Below, in pieces: positions 48,552 to 58,700 of a stretch of 64,000 nt of DNA. The position numbers were made by a program, and so were the translations under genes. The stretch is from Gyrodactylus bullatarudis (Eukaryota > Platyhelminthes > Monogenea > Gyrodactylidea > Gyrodactylidae), in NCBI GenBank assembly GCA_012064415.1, contig SSNU01000208.1, forward strand, positions 525,725 to 589,724, given 5' to 3'. Numbering within the stretch: position 1 is the first letter of the stretch; each line of letters begins with the position of its first letter. The notes under the pieces are model-generated. The model was not told the origin of the DNA, made no database searches, and saw nothing but the letters and a program-made list of their open reading frames with translations.

Positions 48552-49107
48552 GAATTCAAATTTTTTAAAGATATTCTGGAATCCTACTCATGTTGCCCAC
48601 TTTTACCAGTTGAAGAAAAAAATCCTAAAAAAATTATTCTATGAAAAATATGGCCCTTTTTCAAATTTCAATTTGGCGCCGAAACCCCAGTTTTTCGAAC
48701 TTTGAACCGAAAATTTTTATTGATTTGAATGTTGGAAGTTGAGTTTTTTCAGGATCAAGATTAGACAAAAAAGCTGAATAGCACAAACGATAATAAGGCT
48801 ATGCATCAGACAAGATTCAGTTGAATTGATTTTCGTGTCTAGAAAAGCCTCTTTTGATCAACCTCCAATATTCAAATCAATAAAAATTTTCGGTTCAAAG
48901 TTCGAAAAACTGGGGTTTCGGCGCCAAATTGAAATTTGAAAAAGGGCCATATTTTTCATAAAATTATTTTTTTAGGATTTTTTTCTTCAACTGGTAAAAT
49001 TGGGCAACATGAGTAGGATTCCAGAATATCTTTAAAAAATTTGAATTCTTGATGTAAATATCGAAATTAATGTAAAAATCATAGATTCCCAATTTCATAT
49101 CAATTAG
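48552..49107. repeat. Foldback FB8 (same family as 16486-17083)
   Basis: Arms of about 190-240 bp (left 48552-48745, right about 48868-49107) pair over GGAATCCTACTCATGTTGCC, ATTTGGCGCCGAAACCCCAG and CTTTGAACCGAAAATTTTTA. The right end terminates TTTCATATCAATTAGCTTTA. It begins directly at the A-rich tail of the LINE fragment. Confidence 0.85.
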
Positions 49108-49556
49108 CTTTAATGGAACTTAGCCAAAAGTACCTTAAGACTACATTCCGAACTTTTACAAAATAACAGAATTGAAAATAAATGGATGGTCTAAAATATT
49201 CAAATCCTAAACCAAAGTCTGATTCATGTAAAAGAGGAAACCCCAAGAAGAAAAGAATTCGTTCAGTAGCCGAAAAGATCTTATCCTGATATTTATCAAC
49301 GTTACTTTTTAAATTTTTCTTAAAATAAATTTTTTTTAATTTCAAATTGAAAAAAAATTCGTTTGATTATTTTTCCACAAACTATTACCAATTCTGAAAA
49401 TATATATTGGTATATTATACTGTTTTTGAAATATTTTTAAGTATTAATATTATAACAGAAAATTTTAAAAATATGATACTTCTTTGGAAAATAATACCGG
49501 TTGATTATACTATTGGTGAAAATAATGAAAAAATTGATACTAACTTGTTGAATAAC
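49108..49556 (+). other. Intergenic, no gene seen
   Basis: AT-rich with short frames on both strands; no domain, repeat partner or splice-flanked exon recognised. Confidence 0.4.
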
Positions 49557-49922
49557 CCTAATAATAATAATATTTTTCTTTCTAGTAATGCATTTTTTTT
49601 GAAATCGAACATTTTTATTTATACACAGAATTAGATTAATGATAGTAAAAATAAGAGAACCCAGGACCGAGAATAAGAGGGACCTAATGAGAGATGAGAT
49701 AGACACCACTACGCCACACTGGAGTTATTACTCTAATAATTCTGACTATAACAAACACTGTAATTTTTAAAATCCTTATTCTTTAAGAAATACTACACCT
49801 TTCTCTTTAACAGATAGACCAATATAAGCCAGAATACAACATAGTCGGGTAGCAAACGAACAACGTTATAGTCAATCTATGCTGAACATAGCACCCTGCT
49901 TGGTTCAAAATTATGATCTTAA
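49557..49922 (+). repeat. Unknown repeat, decayed copy containing a SINE (partner 51806-52060)
   Basis: 49557-49591 and 49723-49922 align with 51806-52060 (ACTCTAATAATTCTGA, AAATACTACACCTTTCT, ACAGATAGACCAATA, CGAACAACGTTATAGTCAAT, TTGGTTCAAAATT). The SINE at 49592-49722 splits this copy. The frame that is open in the partner is broken here. Confidence 0.85.
49592..49722 (-). mobile_element. tRNA-derived SINE, copy 2, with precise boundaries
   Basis: Minus strand: head GTGTGGCGTAGTGGTG with box A TGGCGTAGTGG (complement of 49706-49716), a GGTCCTGGGTTC segment at the box B place, and a tail ending TTTCAAAAAAAATG. The boundaries come from comparison with the uninterrupted partner at 51806-52060. 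It lacks a stretch near box B that copy 1 (11179) has. Confidence 0.82.
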
Positions 49923-50111
49923 ATTAATTTTTTGAAAACTCATAGAACCCCAGAATAAGAGTTTGGGGCTTATGAGAATTTTTTTCACATCAGGGTCTGT
50001 TTTATACTGAAAAGTATACCCTGGTCTGAATTAACTATTCAACTACCATAGACATGAATCTTGAACATTGAAAAGTTAAATAACTACGATCATGAATCTG
50101 GGAATTATACT

Positions 50112-50236
50112 CCTTTCTGAAAAAACTCAAATATCAATGGCAATCTTATGCCTGGCTAGCAAAAATATAGCATTATAGCAAAGATTCGTGAAAAAGTCAT
50201 TCTGAACATAGTAGTCATATCCGAAGTAAATTTCCA
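50112..50236 (-). repeat. Dispersed repeat (partner 11797-11960)
   Basis: Reverse-complement match to 11797-11960 across TGGCTAGCAAAAATATAGCA and ATGGCAATCTTATGCC. It lies 45 bp left of R530 copy 3, so the two may belong to one larger element. Confidence 0.65.
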
Positions 50237-50280
50237 GTCATTTAACCGTTGTTTTCCGTTTCTTAACCCTTATCTAATCC

Positions 50281-50663
50281 TTCAATGCCCAATAAGTCAT
50301 ATATGGGACAGGTAACTTTATCAAGCCATAATTCTATTTTTAAGAAACTGAAAATAATATATTGACCACTTTTCTGAAAGAAGAACTAATATTCTTCCGA
50401 ATGAACCATGACTTATCAAGCTCAAATATTTCATTGCAAAGTTATGAGAATTTAAAAATGACTCGCTTTCGAAAATATATAAAAATATCTAAGAAGATAT
50501 AAAGAATGGTTTTTTAGTAAAAACACTCACAAAGATCGAAGAGAAAAAATAAAAAAACTTTTATCGAAAAATCATACTCGTAAAATTCGAAAATCTTATT
50601 CGTTAATAGCGTAAATTCTAAAACCATATTATCTTAACGATGTATCTTCTCTGGGTCTTTAAG
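50281..50663 (-). repeat. R530 repeat, copy 3
   Basis: Reverse-complement match to 7574-8101, from CATATATGGGACAGGTAACT to TCTCTGGGTCTTTAAG. Includes CCACTTTTCTGAAAG and GCCATAATTCT. Shorter than copy 1, with internal deletions. Confidence 0.8.
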
Positions 50664-51450
50664 ATTTAAACAAAAAATTTATTATTATTTTTTATATACT
50701 TATTAAGAATAAAATTAAATATTTTTTAACAAAAAAATGGTAAAACTTTCTGTTATTTCTGTGTGCTCTTTCTGTCTGTTTAGTTCTTGTTCTTTCTGTC
50801 TTTCTTCAGTAAAACAAAGTTTTTCTTTATTCTCCACTCACGGGAACTAACAGACTACAGATACAAACTGTTGGATACATTCACATAGGAACAGAAGTGT
50901 TTCTCTGCTGAAATATTATTATTACTGCAACAGCTGCCAGATGTTCACTCATTTCTTCTTACTTCAGTCTTCCTCTCTATATGTTGTTATCCATTTAGTA
51001 CAATAATTCTCTCATTTCTATATGTTCTATTCTACTCTATATGTATGAAGCTGTTTTTTGAAGTGTATCAATCTATCGTATCAATGACCATGTTTTCTTC
51101 TTTTTTGTTATAGAAACGACACAGTCATCTATATGAGAGTCTATTCACTTCAGATGAAACTATGGAGACTAATGTACCTGGTGTGTTGTGGAACATCTGC
51201 AGTGAGATTGCAAATTTGAAGATAGACCAAGACAGAAGGACGAGATACTCATTAGTGAATTTATTTTCAAGCATTCTCGTTCTTTGAAGGAGTTTTGTTT
51301 CTATGCTTGATTGAAATTCTATAGAACAGGGAGGTGGTTGCAATCTCGAGTATACAAATAAATTTTAGAAAAGAATACAATTTCGAAGTTACAAGCTTAT
51401 CAAAGTTTGTGATGAACATTTTTTTCGAAATGAAAACATTACAGTTAGAG
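50664..51450 (+). other. Intergenic, no gene recognised
   Basis: Starts with a TTTTTAACAAAAAAATGG stretch at about 50722-50739, like the LINE 3' tails in this window, so the preceding short segment may be another truncated copy. The rest is pyrimidine-rich with no clear exon. Confidence 0.35.
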
Positions 51451-51541
51451 CTGTGACTTGTGAACCAAAATTTACCCTCTTCCCACTGTCCTTTTAAAAT
51501 TATTTTCCGAAATCATCATTATACTTATGAGTAGTTTTACT
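51451..51541. repeat. Single arm of the 56680-57214 inverted repeat
   Basis: TGACTTGTGAACCAAAA, TTACCCTCTTCC and CGAAATCATCATTATACTTA, then TGAGTAG, match the left arm at 56680-56775 closely. Only one arm is present here. Confidence 0.75.
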
Positions 51542-51554
51542 ATACAAATTTATA

Positions 51555-51651
51555 CTTGAGCAATCCCTGCTAATTCGTACTAAAAGGGCAAAGGGGAATA
51601 CATCGCATAGACAAAGTTTATGCTTAATAATTTCAGTCTCAATAATTAATT
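51555..51651. repeat. Partner of the repeat at 36931-37092
   Basis: GAGCAATCCCTGCTAATTCG, then TACTAAAAGGGCAAAGGGGA and ATTTCAGTCTCAATAATT, are the reverse complement of 36931-37092 over about 95 bp. Confidence 0.75.
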
Positions 51652-51805
51652 ATTATTCGATTATTGAATTTCAATAAGATTAGAAAATTTCTCGACTAAG
51701 AATCTACAGACTCAGGAAAGGCTAAGATCTGAGATCGAGACAAGATTCAATAAGGGCCGAACTACTCACCAATATTCATCGAATAAATGTAGGAATATTT
51801 TAATA

Positions 51806-52060
51806 ATAATAAATTTCTTTCAAGTGATGAATTATATTATCAGAGTTATTACTCTAATAATTCTGATTACTATAACAATCACTGTAATTTTTATAATTTA
51901 CCATAATTTTTTAAGAAATACTACACCTTTCTTTCCTTTTTCTTTTTATACAGATAGACCAATACAAGCCAGAATACAACATATTCAGGCAGCAAGCGAA
52001 CAACGTTATAGTCAATCTATGCCGAACAGCTCCCTGAAGAACTACTTGGTTCAAAATTAA
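51806..52060 (+). repeat. Unknown repeat with a 78-codon frame (SINE-free partner of 49557-49922)
   Basis: The intact copy holds a frame 51824-52060 that begins MMNYIIRVITLIILITI, a single membrane-spanning stretch, and ends with a polar tail containing RPIQARIQHIQAASEQRYSQ and stop TAA. The frame is broken in the partner. It may be an element-encoded small membrane protein or a captured host exon; a TATACAG acceptor precedes the polar part at about 51948-51954. Confidence 0.6.
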
Positions 52061-53966
52061 TATATATATGTTGTGCGCAATTTAGGAAGTTGCACAATTC
52101 TGGAAGATTTCACTCTGTTCCTATTTTGGTCGACAAATTTAGGAAGATTATTTTTGGTGTATACTAATTTGACCTTTGCAATACATCAAAAAAACATGGC
52201 CCACACATTTTCTCTCTGCACCCCCCCCCCACTTTCACACGCAAATAAGGAAAACGACCCCCCTTTACATACTAGTTCATTGAGTTGAATGAAAACATGT
52301 TTGTAGCATTGGAATTATTTATTATTACAAGACAATGATCTTATGACACTTAAGATTGAGTAAATTCCATTCCTAGTTATTGATAATTTTGACAACCTTA
52401 GAAAATTTGACCTTTGATATGTACCTGATTTTGTATCAAATTTTTCAGGGATTTTAATCTTTTTGATCATTTCAGAAGAGCAATCTACACCAATCTACTT
52501 TTACTAATTTTTATTGAAGATTTCAGATTCCATCATGGAACAAAACAATTTTCCTAAGGTGTCATGCGTTTCATCTAGACCAATCAAGGCTAGACTAACT
52601 AGAGTCGTATGAAATGATGATTTTAAGTAAAATTAAAAAAAGCACTGATGAATTGAAGAACGAAAGAATAATTATAATTTTTCATTGTCAAAAATTTAAC
52701 TTTATTTGTACAAGAAATGATTTTCTATAGTAGAATTGAAATTGTTAAAACCTATTTGGTAGTTATCAAGACTCTGAATTTCAATCTATAACTGATCTAC
52801 AAAATTCACAATAGTTCACAGGGAAAAAAATTTTCCTTCTTCTGAAAAAAATGAGCACATATAGCAAATTGAGTAAATTGATATTCTCTTCCCTAAAAAT
52901 GATTTTATCAAGGGTATAATTACACAGGGGATCATGAAAAATTCAAAAAATAGGTAAATGGGTAAATGTAAATTTTTGAGCTGATTCCGAATCTGTTCTC
53001 AAATCTGAAGAATTCCCTATAATTTCTGAGGTAATTGGAAAAAACAAAAATTTTGAGACCTATCAATTCAAGGAATTATAAAACTTCATAAACCTTCAAA
53101 ATGAGTGGTCTGATGTCGTATGAGTTTACTATTTACACGAGTTATGACTGACCAAAGATCGTCTTTCCCCAGATAATTATCCATCTTTGAATTTAGTATG
53201 CATCCTATGCGTTTCTCGTTTATGGCTTCGAAATTATCAATTAGCATTCGGTATGCATAAGAATAAATAATAATTTTATTCTAGAAAAGTTACACCGGAT
53301 CAAGATCTTATAAATTTTTTTTCAACTCACTACCCGTGTTATTTAGTTCACATAAGATTCACTTTTATCCGTGTTTAGTTCACTAGTATCAATAAGATTT
53401 CATTATTTTCCCTTGAAAGTTCGCTTAAAAAAATAAAAATAATTTAATGAGCCAGTAGCTTTGAAATTAGAATGTATGCCTATGAAATTCGTTGTTGTGA
53501 GTCTGTATCCATAACATCCATATTCTTAATCCCTTTCTTAGGGACTCCACAACTACTATGATCATTCTTTACCATACCATACAATAAGTAATACTTATTA
53601 AGTATCTATATGAACTCTTTTTTAATCAAACGTGGTTGAACCACGGTGATTCTTCGAGTTTGAACTGAAAATTTCGGTTTTGATGACAAGTGCCAACTAT
53701 CGATGTTTTGTAATTCTTCAGGAAATCGGATAGCTCGATCGATGTAAAAAATTATCACATATTACTGTTCTACCTTTATTTAGATAAGGTGAATAAGCTG
53801 TTTCACAACTCTTGTTTTTTCTTGGTTTTTTTCTATCTGCAACTCTTTACCAATTGGACTCCAATTCCATAAAACATAGTCTTGGAAATAATTTTAATAC
53901 ATTTAATTTAATAAAAATATATTAATATTCAATCAAAATAATAAATAATTGTGAGATAAAAAGGAA
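52061..53966 (-). other. Intergenic, no gene seen
   Basis: AT-rich, with a (C)10 run near 52223 and no frame longer than about 70 codons. The right end is the METTL3 3' flank; the nearest minus-strand AATAAA is at 53780-53775. Confidence 0.4.
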
Positions 53967-55590
53967 TTATTTTGTTTTTTCATTCTCAATGCCATTCGGG
54001 TAACGTTTCTGATATCGAGATACAACAGCAGGATCCACTAAATAGGTTCCATTCAACTGATTGCCGAGAGTGATCCTAAAGATAAATAAAGTATTAGAGT
54101 ATTTAGAATAATTAGTTTGAAAGGAAATCAAAGATATACTTTTTAAGATCGAATTTCGAGTATTTTCCAATGTGTATTTTATGAGTTAGAACAATTTAAA
54201 CTAACCAATTAGGCTGTACATTATGCGGGCGTCCAAAGAGTTCCAATTTCCTAGTACCAGGTGATAGCCTCTCAATGATACCATAAATCTCATCTGGCTT
54301 ATGACTTGTCTCTCTCACTTCACTCACTACCACATCACAATCAATTCCAATATTCATATTCTGGGGATTACCCTTGAGGCCGATGAGACAATGCTCCTTT
54401 CCATGGTTGAGCCAATGTCCCGTTCTCCCAGTACGAATGAGTCTCTGGAGTTGATTAGTCTTGACCCAGATTAGCTCGTCAACCCGACGATAACCCCATA
54501 GGGTAAGACATTCCCTGCCCAGCTCCATAGCTCTCCCGGTTACCCAGAGGAATATGTAGCCGTCTGTTTGGAGAAGGGGTATGTCGAGACGTTTCATCTC
54601 TGAATCTGACATGGTACCATAGGGTAGTTCCATGTGAATATCCCAAGGGGGGTCAGCCATGATGACGGGAAATTTGCCGAGAATACTCATGTCGAGACTG
54701 CGAATATCACAGGATATCCATTGCGGAGGGAATAGTTGGATTTTAAACTCTTTAAGTTGGGAAATTTTCTTCTCCTTCATTGATTCAAGACGTTGGAAGT
54801 CGTCCTTTTCATCGATTTCATAGTGGACATACTTGCAAGTGTTCACATGGAAGCATGTGTTCAGAAAGGAACAATCACCAAGTGATTCTATAAAAAATTA
54901 ATGATTTTTAAATAACTACTTATAAGTAAGTTCAAAAAAGATAATATTGTGTTTTTAGATTGCAAAAATTAGTAAATGTTTTGTTTGAAACTTACCATCT
55001 GTATGTGGTTGAATAATCTTCTTAAAATGCAATTTGGTGCAGACATTGTCTAAATTCCTTCTTCCACCTGACTTTGATTTCATCTTTAGGAATTGACGAT
55101 TACATTCCAGCCTTGTGCTGTATTTGCAGAATTGTTTAACACAGCTTCCACCTTGTGTTCTGAATTTGTCATTGAGAAGAGATTCCTTGTGGGAAGGGGC
55201 ATTCAATAATTCCAAGATTTCTTCGTTTTGCTGTTGAAATTCAAGTTCTCTTGCAGTTTTGGCAAATAAAAGATCCTTAATGTTCATTGGTTCTTGGGAG
55301 TCCTTGATCTCATTGCAACTTTGAATGGTTCCAAATTTTTTGCGAGATTCCAAGTTACCAGATCGATGCAATGTGTTGAGATCGGAGGCAATCTGGTAAC
55401 AAATAGATGCGAAATCATTAAAATTAGAGAATTTTTCAAAGTCAAAGCTATTCGGCTGAAAATAAACTCTTTTGAGAGTGGAATATTCATTCTCTATAAA
55501 ATTTCGACGTTTATTAGACCTGGCTTGATACTCTTCAATCCTGTTTTTCTGTGTATCCAGCTTTAGAAGCTCTACATCGAAAGTTTGCAT
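53967..55590 (-). CDS. METTL3: METTL3, catalytic subunit of the mRNA m6A methyltransferase
   Basis: Transfers methyl from S-adenosylmethionine to N6 of adenosine in nuclear mRNA, together with METTL14 and WTAP. Exons (minus): 55590-54996, 54887-54206, 54075-53967; introns of 108 and 130 bp, phases 1 and 2, all GT-AG. The product is 461 residues against 580 in human. The N-terminal helix (LLKLDTQKNRIEEYQARSNK) resembles the WTAP-binding leader helix. The two CCCH fingers lie at about 150-220 (FCKYSTRLEC ... KLHFKKIIQPHTDESLGDC, then CFHVNTCKYVHYE). The catalytic DPPW is at about 277-280 in MADPPWDIHMELPYG, followed by TGRAMELGRECL, KTNQLQRLIRTGRTGHWLNH and FGRPHNVQPNWIT. The missing residues are in the N-terminal linker. 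It is divergent from UBAP1. Confidence 0.97.
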
Positions 55591-55711
55591 TTCAATTAAT
55601 CGTTAATTTAAACAGAATTTCGACAGTGAATTACGTGAATAGTCTTTAAATTATTTGATTATTATGAACAAATTTTTATGAAGTTCTTTAATAATATATA
55701 AATATCTAGTC
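55591..55711. promoter_or_regulatory. Bidirectional METTL3/UBAP1 promoter region
   Basis: The two start codons are only 121 bp apart in opposite directions, so both 5' untranslated regions and core promoters must share this AT-rich interval or overlap the neighbouring coding sequence. An ATAATATATAAATATC stretch at about 55690-55705 could serve as a TATA-like element but is too close to the UBAP1 ATG to act alone. Confidence 0.55.
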
Positions 55712-58700
55712 ATGTCCAGGTTACACAACGAGCTTTGGGGCTCTAACATGCTCGAAGGGATAAAATATGTTTTTAAATCAGAAATTCCAACGATACAAGA
55801 TTCTACAAAACCTCTTTTACATAAAAATTCTTTTATCCGAAAATATAATTTTGAACAAGACGAAAAAGCATTAGAGTTGATGGAAAAAGCTCTAGAAGAA
55901 GATATATCAAATCGTTTGCCAACGCTTGATCTAGATTCAGTTCTTGAACCGGTTAAAGAACAATCAACTTATGTGACTCCTTCCTTAAACCAGCCTTCTA
56001 TAGTTCAAAATAACAACTTTTTAAATACATTCGACGTTAATAATTTCGACGATCCCTTTCATGCAACAGAATTAAACTCCTTAAATGAATTGAAAGAACT
56101 GGAGCTGGTTCTTTCCCAGCAACTTATGACTCAAAATTCTCCAATGAGTAACAGTATGTCCAACTTGCAACCGGGTATGACAAAATCTTTGTCAAATTTA
56201 AATGAAATCACCACGAGAATCAAGGAAACAATTGAACGACCCAGTTCTCAACGAATCGTCAACGAGGAAGATCAAGATTTTGTAGTGATTGAAAAGAAAG
56301 ATGTTAAACAGGAGAAGAAAGCAGAAATTTTAATCAGGGATAATTCCAAGGATATTGATCTTATTTATATTGCCTCTCGGATGGGATTTACGGAGAAATT
56401 AGCAGAGGATGTCTTGACAGTTCTCAATAGTGAGTATTTTTAAAGGATAATCTCTTGACTAAATCATCCAGTTACTTCAGAGTAGATGTTAAAATTTATT
56501 ATTTTTCCATTTCATTTTCTATTTTTTTCAAATGGTAGCTATGCAAAACAAATTACCTAGTCTTTCAATCATACTTCTATTTTCAGATTTAATAACTTTT
56601 AAGACCCTTGATAGATTAGTTTTATAATTTTGTGATCCTTCTTAAAAGAATTGTTTATATGAATGGCATACAGTTATACCTATGACTTGTGAACCAAAAA
56701 TTACCCTCTTCCGTCTGCCCCTTTTTAATTTAGTTTACGAAATCATCATCATACTTATGAGTAGGGTTTTCACACTAAACATAGATTTTTTGAACCTAAA
56801 TTGAAAATTTTCTTCTATCAATATCCATTCGAAAGAGCTTTTTTTACTGAAGAATTCTCTATGCTTGGTTGATCGTACATAGCTTCGGATCAAAAGATAT
56901 TCAAGTTTATATTATTTTAGCTTTTTCCCAAGTTCAGTGACGGGGTAGGGAGTCTTTTTTCGCCCTCAAAACAAACAAACAACAAGCCCAGTGACCATCT
57001 GGATGACTCATTACACTACTCTCTTACTAACGTTCAACTGTTCCATTATCACATCTTTCGGAAAATCTTTCTCTAAAAATATTATTATCAAGAATATCAT
57101 TAGATTTATGATCATAACATACAATTTGAAGTTTATACTGTATGATGATGATTTCATAAACTAAATTAAAAAGGGACAGAGGGAAGAGGGTAATTTTTGG
57201 TTCATAAGTCACAGGTCTAATTGTATTCGGACAACTAGGCTTTAATCTCTTTCAAAGAACGTGATGATGAAGATGAGAGCATAGTTTAAACAACCAATAA
57301 TTAAGCCAAGGAAGCTTATCAAATATTCCCACTCATTCAAAGAAACGTTAAGTCGATTACGAGTAGTTTGGTTTTCATTCAATTCTACATTCTAGAAAAA
57401 CATGCTGAACTAATTTGTTTTGAAAATTGAATTTTATCGTATTGACATTTCAAGTAAATAGCTCTACACTTGTAAATTAAAATAAGTTGTCATCAACAAT
57501 GTCTACACACAATCGGTTTATCATTATTTATCAATAAAAAGTTTTTCCGATAGCTTTATAGTCCATATTGTTAATTGATTAATATACAATATATTAATGG
57601 CTTAAAATCTAATTTGAAGCACTTTCTTCTCTCTGTGTGTGAGATGAGAAGTGGGATTACATGTAGCATCCAATCAGAATTGAGCTTACCATTCTTTTTT
57701 AACCTGAGCAATGTTTCTTATTCTATAGCTTCAATTAAAAGACAAACCCCTCATAAGTAAGGATGTTATCATTATTCTTCAACTATAAAAATAATGAATA
57801 ATTTCGGATTCAGTAAAAAATGATCTAGAACATCTAGAGCAGTGTTGTTTGATTCAGCCAAGTTAAATTAAATCTAAAGGAAAATTAGGTCTATAACTCT
57901 ATTCTTTTGTTTATTAATACTACTTTATTATCATAGGTCAAACTCTAATATTCTATTATTCTCTAATCTTACAAGATAATAATTATTGGACAAAACTGAT
58001 ACGAATGAGATCATGATTATGTATTAAATAGTAGGGTAATACAAAATTTTTGTTCCATGCCTTAATCAGAAATTGATGTTTTAACCTATGAAAACACATT
58101 TTCCCATAAAATCATGAAAATTCACCAAATTTCCTAGGAATTTCTTTCTACATAAGAAAAAAGGCTAATTTTTTCCTAGAAAAACCATGCTTTTATTTAA
58201 ATTTTGCTAAAAAAACTATTTATTAATCTTAATTTTGTCCTTTCTTGTAGTAAAATTCATTGAAAAATCTTGGCGCGTGTTCGAAATCTTTTATATCAGA
58301 AAATACTCAAAAACGTATGGTTTTGTAGGAAAAAATGCTTAGTCATCTTCAAAATGAGATTAAGATAGGAAAAAAGTGAAAATTTTGGCTCTCTCTAATA
58401 TAAATAGCAATTTGTTTTTAATGAGCTTGTCGTATCACTGAAAAAGTCATATGAAGACAATCACAGTCGAAACTTTTGGATGAACAATGGCTGAGAATAC
58501 CAATGTTGACCCAAGATTTAATCAATTTTATTATAAAACTAATGTCTTTCAAAAGGCAGTTTTTCTCTAATTCACAACAGAGGATTATTTTGTGCTATTA
58601 ATTAAAATGTACTCAAAATAATTCCATGAATTAAACATTTCTATTATGCGCAATCAGGTGCAAAATAGGAATTAACTTTTATCCCACCTCTTTTATTTTT

